Shown piece after piece: positions 1 through 6,865 of a stretch of DNA of 9,171 bases. Origin of the DNA: DATDEW01 sp046590205 (GTDB taxonomy: Bacteria > Bacteroidota > Ignavibacteria > Palsa-1295); the NCBI GenBank assembly GCA_046590205.1, contig JBKJTT010000014.1:1-9171 (forward strand), read 5' to 3'. A program made the position numbers and the translations under genes. The notes beneath the pieces are model-generated. The model worked only from the letters and a program-made list of their open reading frames with translations. It was not told where the DNA came from and did no database searches. Every line of letters starts with the position of its first letter. Position 1 is the first letter of the stretch.

Positions 1-425
1 ACTTGTTTTGTTGCAGAGCGAATAATGCGCTCCGAGCGATCTCGGTTAAGCTCTTGTTTTTCAGAGCGCATAGAATAGATCGGCGTAAATTCTTTTACCC
101 CAAGCTCTGTGCATTTCTCAAGTATTTCTTCAAACTTTGAAGTTTGCTGTAAGATACCAATGAGAAGATGAATATGTTTGGCTGATTCGTTGTGGGTTGG
201 GAGTTTTTCGAGTATTTCACATTCGGACTCCCATTCATCTTTGGAGAGTTTACTAACTGAAGTTATCTTAGAACGGTAGCATACTCCGGAGAGATTAGTA
301 GCGATCAGGAGATTTCCCTCTTTCATGCGTAAGGAGCGCACTGCATGTTTGGCTTCATCACCGACAAGAACAAGTCTCGCTTGCTCTTCGTGAATGTTCT
401 GCGGTTCGACAATGAAGCACTCCAT
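1..425 (-). CDS. rsmE: 16S rRNA (uracil1498-N3)-methyltransferase RsmE, N-terminal part (gene runs off the left edge)
   Basis: The first 141 codons are visible; the rest lies left of the window. RsmE methylates N3 of U1498 of 16S rRNA in the assembled 30S subunit, using S-adenosylmethionine. Residues 1 to about 75 fit the PUA-like RNA-binding domain, with the family signature around EAKHAVRSLRMKEGN (24-38). The SPOUT methyltransferase domain begins near residue 85 and shows the KFEEILEKCTELGV stretch (97-110), then P115 and R120, then RSERIIRSATKQ (130-141), which fits the family's R-W-x-x-I-x-x-x-A-x-x-Q pattern. The SAM-binding knot is not in view. The ATG lies two bases after the TAG of the DAHP synthase gene, so the two are probably co-transcribed and may be translationally coupled. 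No clear Shine-Dalgarno is present; an A-rich AAAGTAAAG sits just before the start. Identification is firm from motif order. Confidence 0.9.
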   Translation of the reverse strand, partial: MECFIVEPQNIHEEQARLVLVGDEAKHAVRSLRMKEGNLLIATNLSGVCYRSKITSVSKLSKDEWESECEILEKLPTHNESAKHIHLLIGILQQTSKFEEILEKCTELGVKEFTPIYSMRSEKQELNRDRSERIIRSATKQ

Positions 426-427
426 CT

Positions 428-1504
428 CTACTTTACTTTCACTTTTTCTTTGGTTTGTGTAAGTTGCTTTTCGTAGCGTTCGATATACATTGGTCTATCA
501 ACGGCATCAGCAACTCTGACAAGTTCGCCCATCATTTCCTCGAACATCTCGAAGGTAAGTGCCTGCGCTCCGTCGCTTAATGCTTTGTTCGGGTCGGCAT
601 GGACTTCAACCATAAGTCCATCAGCTCCAGCTACGATAGCCGCTCTTGCCATTGCTGATACATATTCTCTCTTGCCGGTTGAGTGTGACGGATCAAATAT
701 TATTGGCAAATGCGAAAGACGTTTGACGACAGGTATAGCACTAATATCAGGCGTATAGCGAAGGATGGTATCGAAGGTACGAATGCCTCTCTCGCAAAGA
801 ATAACCTGATCGTTGCCTGCGCTAATGATATACTCTGCGGCAAGAAGCCACTCTTCTATCGTTGCCGATGGTCCTCGTTTGAGCAGAACAGGTTTATTCA
901 CTGCACCAAGTTGACGAAGCAGCGGAAAGTTCTGCATGTTGCGTGCTCCGACTTGCAATACATCGGCGTACTCTGCAATGTTAGGGACATAGCCCGGCTC
1001 CATAACTTCCGTTACGATGTATAGTCCGTATTCTTCCCCAACCTTCTTCAAAAGCTCTAAGCCGTCAAAGCCAAGTCCTTGGAAAGAGTATGGCGAAGTG
1101 CGAGGTTTGAATGCACCGCCACGAAGAAAGCGAACTCCGTTCTTACGGACATGCTCTGCAACTCGGCGAAGCTGGTCTTCGCTCTCAACAGAACAGGGTC
1201 CTGCTATCATGATAGATGGGTTATTACCACCTATCTTGACACCGTCAGGGAAAGTGATAACTGTGTCTCCGGGGTGGGATGCGCGAGATACTAACTTGAG
1301 AGGATTAGTGACGCGAAGAACGTCCTGAACTCCGTCAAGAGATGCAAGCGAAGTAATATCAAGTCCGTTCGATGGTCCTATGACCGCTATAACTACCTGC
1401 TTTTCGCCGATGAGCCGCTCGGAGCGAATTCCTTGTGACGAAAGTATCTTTTCAATAGCAGCGATGTTGGCTTCGGCTGCTCCGCGATGCATAACTATAA
1501 TCAT
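428..1504 (-). CDS. aroF: 3-deoxy-7-phosphoheptulonate (DAHP) synthase, type I-beta with N-terminal ferredoxin-like regulatory domain
   Basis: Catalyses condensation of phosphoenolpyruvate and erythrose-4-phosphate, the first step of the shikimate pathway, in the cytoplasm. Residues 1-70 form the ferredoxin-like/ACT-like domain typical of the Thermotoga maritima enzyme; 75-340 form the TIM barrel. The metal-site residues are all present by motif: C104 in AGPCSVE (101-107), H274 in DPSHSTG (271-277), E300 in VEVHADP and D311. Substrate-binding signatures GAFKPRTSPYSFQG (130-143), LLKRG (207-211) and CERG (237-240) are intact. The 358-residue length is slightly above the 338 of T. maritima, mostly from a Lys/Glu-rich tail (342-358). 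The MIIVM start is usual for this family. In that family the N-terminal domain mediates feedback inhibition by Phe or Tyr; the same is inferred here. The symbol aroF is used loosely for this subtype. No clear Shine-Dalgarno precedes the ATG. It is first in a unit with rsmE. Confidence 0.95.
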   Translation of the reverse strand: MIIVMHRGAAEANIAAIEKILSSQGIRSERLIGEKQVVIAVIGPSNGLDITSLASLDGVQDVLRVTNPLKLVSRASHPGDTVITFPDGVKIGGNNPSIMIAGPCSVESEDQLRRVAEHVRKNGVRFLRGGAFKPRTSPYSFQGLGFDGLELLKKVGEEYGLYIVTEVMEPGYVPNIAEYADVLQVGARNMQNFPLLRQLGAVNKPVLLKRGPSATIEEWLLAAEYIISAGNDQVILCERGIRTFDTILRYTPDISAIPVVKRLSHLPIIFDPSHSTGKREYVSAMARAAIVAGADGLMVEVHADPNKALSDGAQALTFEMFEEMMGELVRVADAVDRPMYIERYEKQLTQTKEKVKVK

Positions 1505-1568
1505 TCGGTCTATTGGGTTATGTACAACCTATAACGTATTCACACGTAACGAGGTGCCGTTATTAGCA

Positions 1569-1601
1569 GAAAACCCTCGTACTGATTGTACGAGGGTTTT
1601 C
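1569..1601 (-). terminator. Strong hairpin terminator after the membrane-protein gene
   Basis: A perfect 14-bp inverted repeat (GAAAACCCTCGTAC at 1569-1582 and its complement at 1588-1601) encloses a 5-base loop. It starts 25 bases after the stop of the minus-strand membrane-protein gene, and the minus-strand 3' arm ends in TTTTC, so it most likely ends that transcript. The DAHP synthase gene downstream would then need its own promoter in 1505-1568. The hairpin is symmetric and could also stop plus-strand transcription. Confidence 0.85.
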
Positions 1602-1626
1602 AAAGGTCAGTTACTATAAGTTTTGG

Positions 1627-2607
1627 TTATGACTTAGATACAAGATCAAGAGCTAAACGGCGAACTGCATCACCATCTTTTTCTTTGAGAAGCTCGAGCA
1701 TCTTCTTATCCATCTGGTCACGAATAATACGCTCGTAATCTTCACGCGGCATGAGGCGCTCTTGCTCTTCCATCGCAGCGACAGCAGCTTTGCCTTTTCC
1801 TCCTTTGACAGCGTCAACCATCTGCTTCAAGATTCTATCGGTACGCTCTTCTTCTTCTGTATAAAGAAGTGTGAGAGCTAACAAACACAAAAGTGCGAAT
1901 TCGATACCGAGAGCCATAAGGATAGGAGACGGCTTTGAAGCAGGAATGAATTTTAATCCGCGGATACCGATCATGATGATAAGGAATGCAGCACCGGCAT
2001 ACGCAAGACCTTGAACGGTGTTGGAGTAATGCTCTACGAAGTGGAACTTCATATAGGTAGCAATACCACCCATGAAGCCACCTTTACCATCGAGGTAACG
2101 CTGACCTTTATTGATATGCTCTATTTCCGACTGGACGCTTTCGATATTAATATCTTCGCGGCGAGCAAGTAAACGCTGGTTGTTCTCCGGATCGTTACGG
2201 AGGATAGACTCAACTTCATCCTGCGTAGCAGAAAGTTGAAGCATCAAACGCTTTTTCACGTCAAGGATAGTATGATGGACACGATCACGGAAGAACGGTA
2301 CGCGAAGTGCGAACCCGAGAAGCACTGCGAAACAGAAGCCGAAGAAGAAATCGAACGGGAAGAATGCGACAACTGCATTCAATTCAAACTCTGCTTCACC
2401 GAATCTGACATCACCATCTACACCCCATGTGTGCCATTGCAAAGCATCGGCGAACGATGTTGTGCCATAACAAAGAAAGATATGGACGGCTAATGACATT
2501 AAAGCGAAAAGGAAGATAACCGGAGCCGCTGACGGCTTCGAGACTTTTCTGCCTACCACGGGGCGTGGTGCGGTACGTGTCGGGCGGGTTACTGCTGCGT
2601 CTGACAT
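1627..2607 (-). CDS. Unrecognised four-helix inner-membrane protein with cytoplasmic helical domains
   Basis: I do not recognise a family. The 326-residue protein has a basic N-terminus (1-28, six Arg/Lys, Pro-rich), then four hydrophobic segments: about 29-47, 78-101 (very Phe-rich, AFFPFDFFFGFCF), 199-216 and 228-249. The basic N-terminus and the basic stretch after segment 2 (RVPFFRDRVHHTILDVKKR, 102-120) predict both ends inside the cell. That leaves a periplasmic loop of about 30 residues (48-77, Trp/Asp/Glu-containing), a cytoplasmic middle domain of about 95 residues (charged, mostly helical, 102-198) and a cytoplasmic C-terminal domain (250-326) beginning with EEEER and rich in charged helices. 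Residues 171-184 contain a Gly-rich segment (DGKGGFMGG). The gene stands alone: it is divergent from mazG and followed by its own terminator. The start is set by the N-terminal Met; no Shine-Dalgarno is present, only an A/T-rich leader. Function unknown. Confidence 0.8.
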   Translation of the reverse strand: MSDAAVTRPTRTAPRPVVGRKVSKPSAAPVIFLFALMSLAVHIFLCYGTTSFADALQWHTWGVDGDVRFGEAEFELNAVVAFFPFDFFFGFCFAVLLGFALRVPFFRDRVHHTILDVKKRLMLQLSATQDEVESILRNDPENNQRLLARREDINIESVQSEIEHINKGQRYLDGKGGFMGGIATYMKFHFVEHYSNTVQGLAYAGAAFLIIMIGIRGLKFIPASKPSPILMALGIEFALLCLLALTLLYTEEEERTDRILKQMVDAVKGGKGKAAVAAMEEQERLMPREDYERIIRDQMDKKMLELLKEKDGDAVRRLALDLVSKS

Positions 2608-2649
2608 AATTTATTACTACTTAGTGAGTTAATTACAACACAATCTTTG

Positions 2650-2657
2650 TAATTTTG
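2650..2657 (+). promoter_or_regulatory. Possible -7 box upstream of mazG
   Basis: TAATTTTG fits TAnnTTTG on the plus strand, about 105 bases before the mazG ATG. No TTG lies at the expected distance upstream, so it is weaker than the minus-strand candidate next to it. Confidence 0.25.
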
Positions 2658-2703
2658 CCATACAGGAATACACTGTTATGACCAAAATACAATACTTTCT
2701 CTA

Positions 2704-2737
2704 CAAATATATCAATAATTAAGCCAAAAGATACCAA
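2704..2737 (-). promoter_or_regulatory. Candidate Bacteroidota-type promoter for the membrane-protein gene
   Basis: On the minus strand TATATTTG (2711-2704) matches the Bacteroidota -7 element TAnnTTTG, and a TTG (2737-2735) lies 23 bases upstream, within the 17-23 spacing described for Flavobacterium promoters. It would give a leader of roughly 90 bases. Short motifs in A/T-rich DNA occur by chance, so this is tentative. Confidence 0.4.
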
Positions 2738-2761
2738 TTTTTGCAATAATTCTCAAAAAAG

Positions 2762-3535
2762 ATGAACAATTCTACCGCCGATGCCACTTTTTCTGAACTG
2801 ATTGCCGTCGTAAAACGGCTTCGTACAGATTGCCCCTGGGATAGAGAGCAGACTCATCAGTCGCTGACTGCCCCACTTCTTGAAGAAACGTATGAGGTCA
2901 TCGAGGCAATTGAAATAGGTGATATGCCTGAGCTAAAAAAAGAACTCGGCGACGTCCTGCTCCATGTCGTCTTCCAATCCATGCTTGCAGAGGAGACCTC
3001 CGAATTTACTATTAATGATGTAATCCGCTCACAGATTGATAAACTCATCTTCCGCCACCCCCATGTCTTTGGAGATACTAAGGTATCTGGAACAGAAGAG
3101 GTAAAGAAGAACTGGGAGATGCTCAAGAAGCAGGAGGGCAAGGTCAGCGTTCTTGATGGTGTTCCGAAACAGCTTCCGGCATTACAGCGCTCTGCCAGGA
3201 TTCAGGAAAAAGCGGCTAAACTTGGCTTCGATTGGGACTCTACCGAAGGGGTCATAGACAAAATCAATGAAGAAATCGCTGAATTCAAAGCCGAAACTGA
3301 CCCTATAAAACGCTCCGAGGAGTTCGGCGACCTGCTTTTTTCACTCGTCAACTACTCTCGACATACTAATATAGATGCCGAAGCTGCACTTCGTGATAGC
3401 TCCCTCAAATTCGAGCGTCGCTTCAGAACGATAGAACCTGCTATCCAAACTGCCATTTCTGCAAAGATAAAGCTCTCATTAGATGAGATGGACGAGCTAT
3501 GGGACGAGGTCAAACGAGCTGAAAGAAATCCGTAA
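2762..3535 (+). CDS. mazG: Nucleoside triphosphate pyrophosphohydrolase MazG
   Basis: Hydrolyses NTPs and dNTPs to the monophosphate and pyrophosphate, removing non-canonical or surplus nucleotides in the cytoplasm. The 257 residues match the two-domain E. coli-type MazG (about 263). The first MazG domain shows CPWD (24-27), HQSL (32-35), the metal-binding EETYE (41-45) and ELGD (61-64), then RHPHVFGD (98-105) and the NWEMLK linker motif (117-122). The second domain has KLGFDWDS (153-160), EEIAEF (170-175) and EEFGDLLFSLVN (186-197). The E-E-x-x-E and E-x-x-D magnesium-binding patterns are therefore seen in both halves. The start is preceded only by an A-run (CAAAAAAG), without a Shine-Dalgarno. 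The gene appears monocistronic; no strong terminator follows, only a weak hairpin at 3540-3557. Confidence 0.95.
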   Translation: MNNSTADATFSELIAVVKRLRTDCPWDREQTHQSLTAPLLEETYEVIEAIEIGDMPELKKELGDVLLHVVFQSMLAEETSEFTINDVIRSQIDKLIFRHPHVFGDTKVSGTEEVKKNWEMLKKQEGKVSVLDGVPKQLPALQRSARIQEKAAKLGFDWDSTEGVIDKINEEIAEFKAETDPIKRSEEFGDLLFSLVNYSRHTNIDAEAALRDSSLKFERRFRTIEPAIQTAISAKIKLSLDEMDELWDEVKRAERNP

Positions 3536-3640
3536 TTATCATCCATAAATTTGGATGTAACAGCTGAACTCCCAAAGTTACTGTGTTTTATCTTCATAAC
3601 TGACCAAAGTGTAATTTTATCGGCAGATATTCATCACAAA

Positions 3641-3665
3641 CCATTAAATATCATTATTTTAATGG
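3641..3665. repeat. Inverted repeat upstream of the secreted-protein promoter
   Basis: CCATTAAA (3641-3648) and its exact complement TTTAATGG (3658-3665) flank a 9-base spacer. No T-run follows, so it is not a typical terminator. It lies 14 bases before the TTG of the candidate promoter, a position where a regulator could bind. Its role is inferred from position only. Confidence 0.45.
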
Positions 3666-3678
3666 AATTGTCAACAAA

Positions 3679-3712
3679 TTGATGTTATTGTGTAAAAAAT
3701 ACCGTATATTTG
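3679..3712 (+). promoter_or_regulatory. Candidate Bacteroidota-type promoter for the secreted ASH-repeat protein
   Basis: TTG (3679-3681) and TATATTTG (3705-3712) are 23 bases apart, matching the -33 TTG and -7 TAnnTTTG elements of Bacteroidota housekeeping promoters. Transcription would start near 3718-3722 and leave a leader of about 115 bases. Confidence 0.5.
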
Positions 3713-3745
3713 TAGGCATAGAATACGTAGGTACATGAGGGCATT

Positions 3746-3763
3746 TGCTATGGTTATTTAGCA
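3746..3763 (+). promoter_or_regulatory. Small hairpin in the leader of the secreted-protein gene
   Basis: TGCTA (3746-3750) pairs with TAGCA (3759-3763) across an 8-base loop. A second small stem, CGAC/GTCG (3782-3785 with 3790-3793, loop GTTA), follows. Both are modest and could be chance; they are noted because the predicted leader is long for a simple gene. Confidence 0.25.
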
Positions 3764-3822
3764 TGATGATCCGTCCCCAACCGACGTTAGTCGTTCATTT
3801 ACTAAGTTATTTAAAACAATTA

Positions 3823-3828
3823 AGAGGA
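3823..3828 (+). promoter_or_regulatory. Shine-Dalgarno-like site that supports the start at 3836
   Basis: AGAGGA ends seven bases before the ATG. It is the only clear Shine-Dalgarno-like site among the complete genes in the window, which otherwise start after A/T-rich or undistinguished sequence. Confidence 0.55.
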
Positions 3829-3835
3829 TATTACT

Positions 3836-6448
3836 ATGAGAACAAATAAGCTTTTCTCATTCTTCGTGGTCGGGTTGCTGATGGTTTCAGCCAACTCGCT
3901 GTTTGCACAATTCTATACAGCAAGAGTTAACGCAATGGGTCAAACCACACCACCAGGGTCTTACTCTACAATTGTAGGAAATGGTGAAACACAGTTAGGC
4001 GGCGCTGGGGCTGACGACATTATTTACTCTTTTGCGTTACCATTCAATTTCAACTACGATAATACTGCTTTCTCATCGGGATCATTGATTTATGTATCAA
4101 CCAACGGAAATGTTACGTTCGGTCACAATCCTGGTAATGGATGCTGTTCAAGCAGATTAGGGCAAAGTGCTTATCATAGTACGATCTGCGTATTTTCTAC
4201 TGATATGTATGTCAACGGGAAGACCGCATATCTTGTCACCGGTAATTCCCCTAATCGTGTGCTCACGATTGAGTGGAGCAACTGGTCACCTTGCTGCAGC
4301 AGCAACCCGACAACATCAGTGCAAGTTAAGCTCTATGAAACAACGAACTTCATAGATTTCATGTATCAGAATAATAGCTTCAGTCTTTCAAACTCAGGCG
4401 GTGTAGGGTTGAACGGTACCCTATCTCCATCATATATTACAAGATCTGTACAAACATCGAACCTTACCCCGTCTTCGAACATACGCTTTACAACTCCGAT
4501 ACCTCCGAACGTACAGCAGTCCACAACTCCGAAGTCAATGAACTTTGGTCAACAATTAACCGGTAATGCAACCTATGGTATTGTAACTGTTACTCATGTT
4601 GGTACAGAGAGTACTCTTATTTTTAGTACACCAACATTCGGTGGTCCAGCTGCATCTGACTATTCAATTTCATCAGGTCCTAACCCACCGGGTCCTCTTG
4701 CCGTCGGTCAATCAGCAACCTATACAGTACAGTTTATTCCTACCGCCGGCGGTAACCGTAACGCTACGCTCTTTGTAAATACTAATGGTCGTGATAGCGG
4801 ATCACAGAGTGTAACACTTACAGGTTTTGGCATTGCTCCGCTTATACAGATTGCACCAACAGAGCTCTTTAAGCGATCAAAGGTGTTAGTTAACGACACT
4901 ATTGAACAGAGTGTTGTTATCTCCTCTATCGGCGCAGCAAGCTTGTTTTTTACAAATTACCCCGCTGGTAGTTTTACCTTCACGGGTGATAATCCAGGCG
5001 ATTATGTAGTATCGAGACTTCCACAGAACCCCCTCCCAGCAGGTGGATCTGATACTCTCAAAATCAAGTTCATTCCAAGTGCGGAAGGTGCAAGACCGGC
5101 GACATTGAATATTAATTCGAATGCACAAAATGGTGCAACAAAGACAGTTCTTCTCAAGGGTATCGGTATCATCCCACGCATCACGATTGCACCGACGTAT
5201 CTTGATTTTGATTCGACCAATATTAGCACGACCCAGTGCAAGAAGGTAACAATCTATAATCCGGGCAGTGACTCGCTCCGTTTGAAGAATCATTACTTTG
5301 CTTCAAATGACGGCGACTTCTCGTTTACTTCTCTCGTCGGTCAGCAGCTTGTTGTTGCTCCGAACGATAGCATAAAGGTAGATGTCTGCTTCACCCCACT
5401 CCAGAAAGGAACACGTCAAGCACGCTTCCGCGTACTTGCAAAGATACCAATGACAATTGAGCAATACCCACGCGATACTTCGGCAGTTGATGTTGAGATA
5501 CGAGGTAATGCTACCCCTCTCGACAAGTCTATCATTGTCATGAAGGACTTCTCGAATGACCCGATTGTCGGTGAAGATGAAGTAACAACACTTGAGCTTT
5601 CAAATGTCGGTACTGATCCTGTCGTTGTAAAAGCTCCTGTTATCACAGGTGCTAACGCATCAGAGTTTACAGTATCGAAGGTTGTCTTCCCTGCTACGAT
5701 AGCTCCGGGAGCAAACATCTCAATGACCTTGACTGCAAAGCCATTAACTCGCGGAGAGCGGACAGCAAATATCAAGTTCAACCTTACATCTGAAGGTCGT
5801 CCATATAGCGTCAATACTGACATAAAAGCAACAGCTCTTCAGGCAAGTGCTATAAGCAACGCATCGGCTGTAACATTTGACAAGCTGTTACTCGGCGAGA
5901 CGATTACAAAAACAGTAGAGCTAACGAACACTGGTGATATCAACCAGACATTCACAGCTACACTTACAGGCTCTGACGCATTCTCTCTCGATAACACAGC
6001 TATCGAAGTGCTCAAGAGTGCAAAAGGAACATACACTGTCACGTTCGCTCCGAAAGCAGAGGGTAAGGCAGTTGCATCACTTATCATTAAGGGTTCGCAT
6101 ATCGCTGATATGACCGTTGCTCTTAACGGTGTAGCTGAGAAGAAGCCGGACGTAACGCAGTCAGTTGGTAAAGTATCTGAAATGGACGGATTCCAATTAG
6201 AGCAGAATGCTCCAAATCCGACTGTTGGATACACCAACTTCACATTCACTGCACCGAAGCAATCAACGGTTCGTCTTTATCTCGCTGATATGAGCGGTAA
6301 GGTAGTCAAAGAAATTGCGAACAGCAACTTCTCCGGCGGTAAACATTCTATCTCAATGGATACCAAAGAACTCGCAAGCGGTTCGTATGTCTATATCCTT
6401 GAGTCGGGTGCAACACGCATCATGAGACAGATGGTCGTCACGAAATAA
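3836..6448 (+). CDS. Secreted choice-of-anchor (ASH-type) repeat protein with type IX secretion sorting tail
   Basis: An 870-residue exported protein. Residues 1-24 are a Sec signal peptide (MRTNKLFSFF, hydrophobic core, cleavage probably after SLFA). Residues 25 to about 220 form a Gly/Asn/Ser-rich beta domain with the F-x-F-x-Y...IYVSTNGNVTFG pattern (70-96) common in surface proteins, and two CCSS motifs (103-106 and 153-156). Residues about 230-768 hold some five beta-sandwich repeats of the choice-of-anchor D/ASH kind, about 105-115 residues each, starting near 230, 336, 446, 561 and 669. Recurrent features are an early 'FG' or 'F+D' strand, NxGxxx, and a V-x-F-x-P closing strand (e.g. 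VQFIPTAGG, IKFIPSAEG, VTFAPKAEG). Residues 786-870 are the type A Por sorting domain: LEQNAPNPTVGYT, a central MSGKVVKEI, and an ending with ASGSYVYILE and a MVVTK tail. In known systems this tail is cut off as the protein crosses the outer membrane. Surface adhesion or a structural role is inferred; no enzyme domain is seen. Confidence 0.88.
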   Translation: MRTNKLFSFFVVGLLMVSANSLFAQFYTARVNAMGQTTPPGSYSTIVGNGETQLGGAGADDIIYSFALPFNFNYDNTAFSSGSLIYVSTNGNVTFGHNPGNGCCSSRLGQSAYHSTICVFSTDMYVNGKTAYLVTGNSPNRVLTIEWSNWSPCCSSNPTTSVQVKLYETTNFIDFMYQNNSFSLSNSGGVGLNGTLSPSYITRSVQTSNLTPSSNIRFTTPIPPNVQQSTTPKSMNFGQQLTGNATYGIVTVTHVGTESTLIFSTPTFGGPAASDYSISSGPNPPGPLAVGQSATYTVQFIPTAGGNRNATLFVNTNGRDSGSQSVTLTGFGIAPLIQIAPTELFKRSKVLVNDTIEQSVVISSIGAASLFFTNYPAGSFTFTGDNPGDYVVSRLPQNPLPAGGSDTLKIKFIPSAEGARPATLNINSNAQNGATKTVLLKGIGIIPRITIAPTYLDFDSTNISTTQCKKVTIYNPGSDSLRLKNHYFASNDGDFSFTSLVGQQLVVAPNDSIKVDVCFTPLQKGTRQARFRVLAKIPMTIEQYPRDTSAVDVEIRGNATPLDKSIIVMKDFSNDPIVGEDEVTTLELSNVGTDPVVVKAPVITGANASEFTVSKVVFPATIAPGANISMTLTAKPLTRGERTANIKFNLTSEGRPYSVNTDIKATALQASAISNASAVTFDKLLLGETITKTVELTNTGDINQTFTATLTGSDAFSLDNTAIEVLKSAKGTYTVTFAPKAEGKAVASLIIKGSHIADMTVALNGVAEKKPDVTQSVGKVSEMDGFQLEQNAPNPTVGYTNFTFTAPKQSTVRLYLADMSGKVVKEIANSNFSGGKHSISMDTKELASGSYVYILESGATRIMRQMVVTK

Positions 6449-6471
6449 ACGACTGATATTATTCTTTAAGG

Positions 6472-6500
6472 AAAGGGCTTTCATGTGAAAGCCCTTTTTT
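6472..6500 (+). terminator. Intrinsic terminator after the secreted-protein gene
   Basis: AAAGGGCTTTCA (6472-6483) pairs with TGAAAGCCCTTT (6486-6497), realistically an 11-bp stem with a 4-base ATGT loop, and the arm runs into six T's (6495-6500). It begins 24 bases after the stop codon. From the other side it also lies directly after the minus-strand CsaA-like gene, though with a poorer T-run. Confidence 0.92.
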
Positions 6501-6502
6501 AT

Positions 6503-6838
6503 TTACGACAGTTTAATCCCTGGCGCAACTTCCCTTTCGGGCTCAATGAGCACTACACTTCCCTCAGTTTGTTTTAATCCAAGCACAAGCACTTCGGAGA
6601 AGAAATTTGCTATCTGTCGCGGAGGGAAATTCACGACGGCAAGTATCTGCTTGCCGATGAGTTCATCTTTTGTGTAGAGCGTCGTTATCTGCGCGCTCGA
6701 ATGCTTGATGCCAATCTCATTACCAAAATCAATCGTCAGTTGATACGCAGGTTTCTTTGCACTCGGGAAATCTTTTGCATCAATAATTTTTCCGATGCGT
6801 ATATCTATTTTATCAAAATCACTGGTTGAGATAACCAT
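6503..6838 (-). CDS. csaA: CsaA-like tRNA-binding (OB-fold) protein
   Basis: A 111-residue stand-alone OB-fold protein of the CsaA/EMAP-II/Trbp111 type, cytoplasmic. Bacillus CsaA is reported to have chaperone-like, export-related activity, and the fold binds tRNA. Family signatures are FDKIDIRIGKIIDA, followed by KPAYQLTIDFG, KHSSAQITTLY, GKQILAVVNFPPRQIANFFSEVLVLG and a C-terminal APGIKLS. The reading frame is open up to 6913, but the extra 25 residues (MRHLYRKTVTTT...) are unlike the family and would overlap the divergent gene; the Met at 6838 (MVISTSDFDKIDIR) gives the usual 110-residue length and leaves a 66-base spacer for promoters. No Shine-Dalgarno is seen before this ATG (TTTTTGAAA). 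It shares the terminator at 6472-6500 with the convergent neighbour. Confidence 0.9.
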   Translation of the reverse strand: MVISTSDFDKIDIRIGKIIDAKDFPSAKKPAYQLTIDFGNEIGIKHSSAQITTLYTKDELIGKQILAVVNFPPRQIANFFSEVLVLGLKQTEGSVVLIEPEREVAPGIKLS

Positions 6839-6865
6839 TTTCAAAAAGAGTTGTTGTGATTGCAG

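Larger units (their letters stand above)
2608..2761. promoter_or_regulatory. Divergent promoter region between the membrane-protein gene and mazG
   Basis: This 154-bp A/T-rich space separates two divergent genes and must hold promoters for both. It contains one TAnnTTTG box on each strand (2650-2657 plus, 2704-2711 minus), listed separately. No convincing operator palindrome was seen. Confidence 0.6.
3536..3835. other. 300-bp A/T-rich intergenic region with inverted repeat, promoter and long leader
   Basis: No credible gene is seen. From left to right it holds a weak hairpin just after mazG (CATCCA 3540-3545 with TGGATG 3552-3557, no T-run), an 8-bp inverted repeat (3641-3665), a TTG/TAnnTTTG promoter candidate (3679-3712), then a leader of roughly 115 bases with two small hairpins (3746-3763 and 3782-3793) and a Shine-Dalgarno-like AGAGGA before the secreted-protein gene. 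Confidence 0.6.

Noticed and set aside
710..1328. Plus-strand open frames opposite the DAHP synthase gene (also 1380-1619)
   Set aside because: They lie antisense to a well-conserved enzyme, have no family features and unnatural compositions; they are shadows of its codon pattern.
2236..2493. Plus-strand 85-codon frame opposite the membrane-protein gene
   Set aside because: Antisense to a gene with clear membrane topology and a terminator; the charged, Cys/Glu-rich translation is what the complement of Phe/Leu-rich codons would give.
3540..3557. Hairpin after mazG as an intrinsic terminator
   Set aside because: Only six base pairs and no T-run follows; a weak stem of this kind is expected by chance in A/T-rich DNA.
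4886..6249. Several 135-codon minus-strand frames opposite the secreted-protein gene
   Set aside because: They are antisense to a continuous repeat protein with signal peptide and sorting tail; no start context or recognisable domain.
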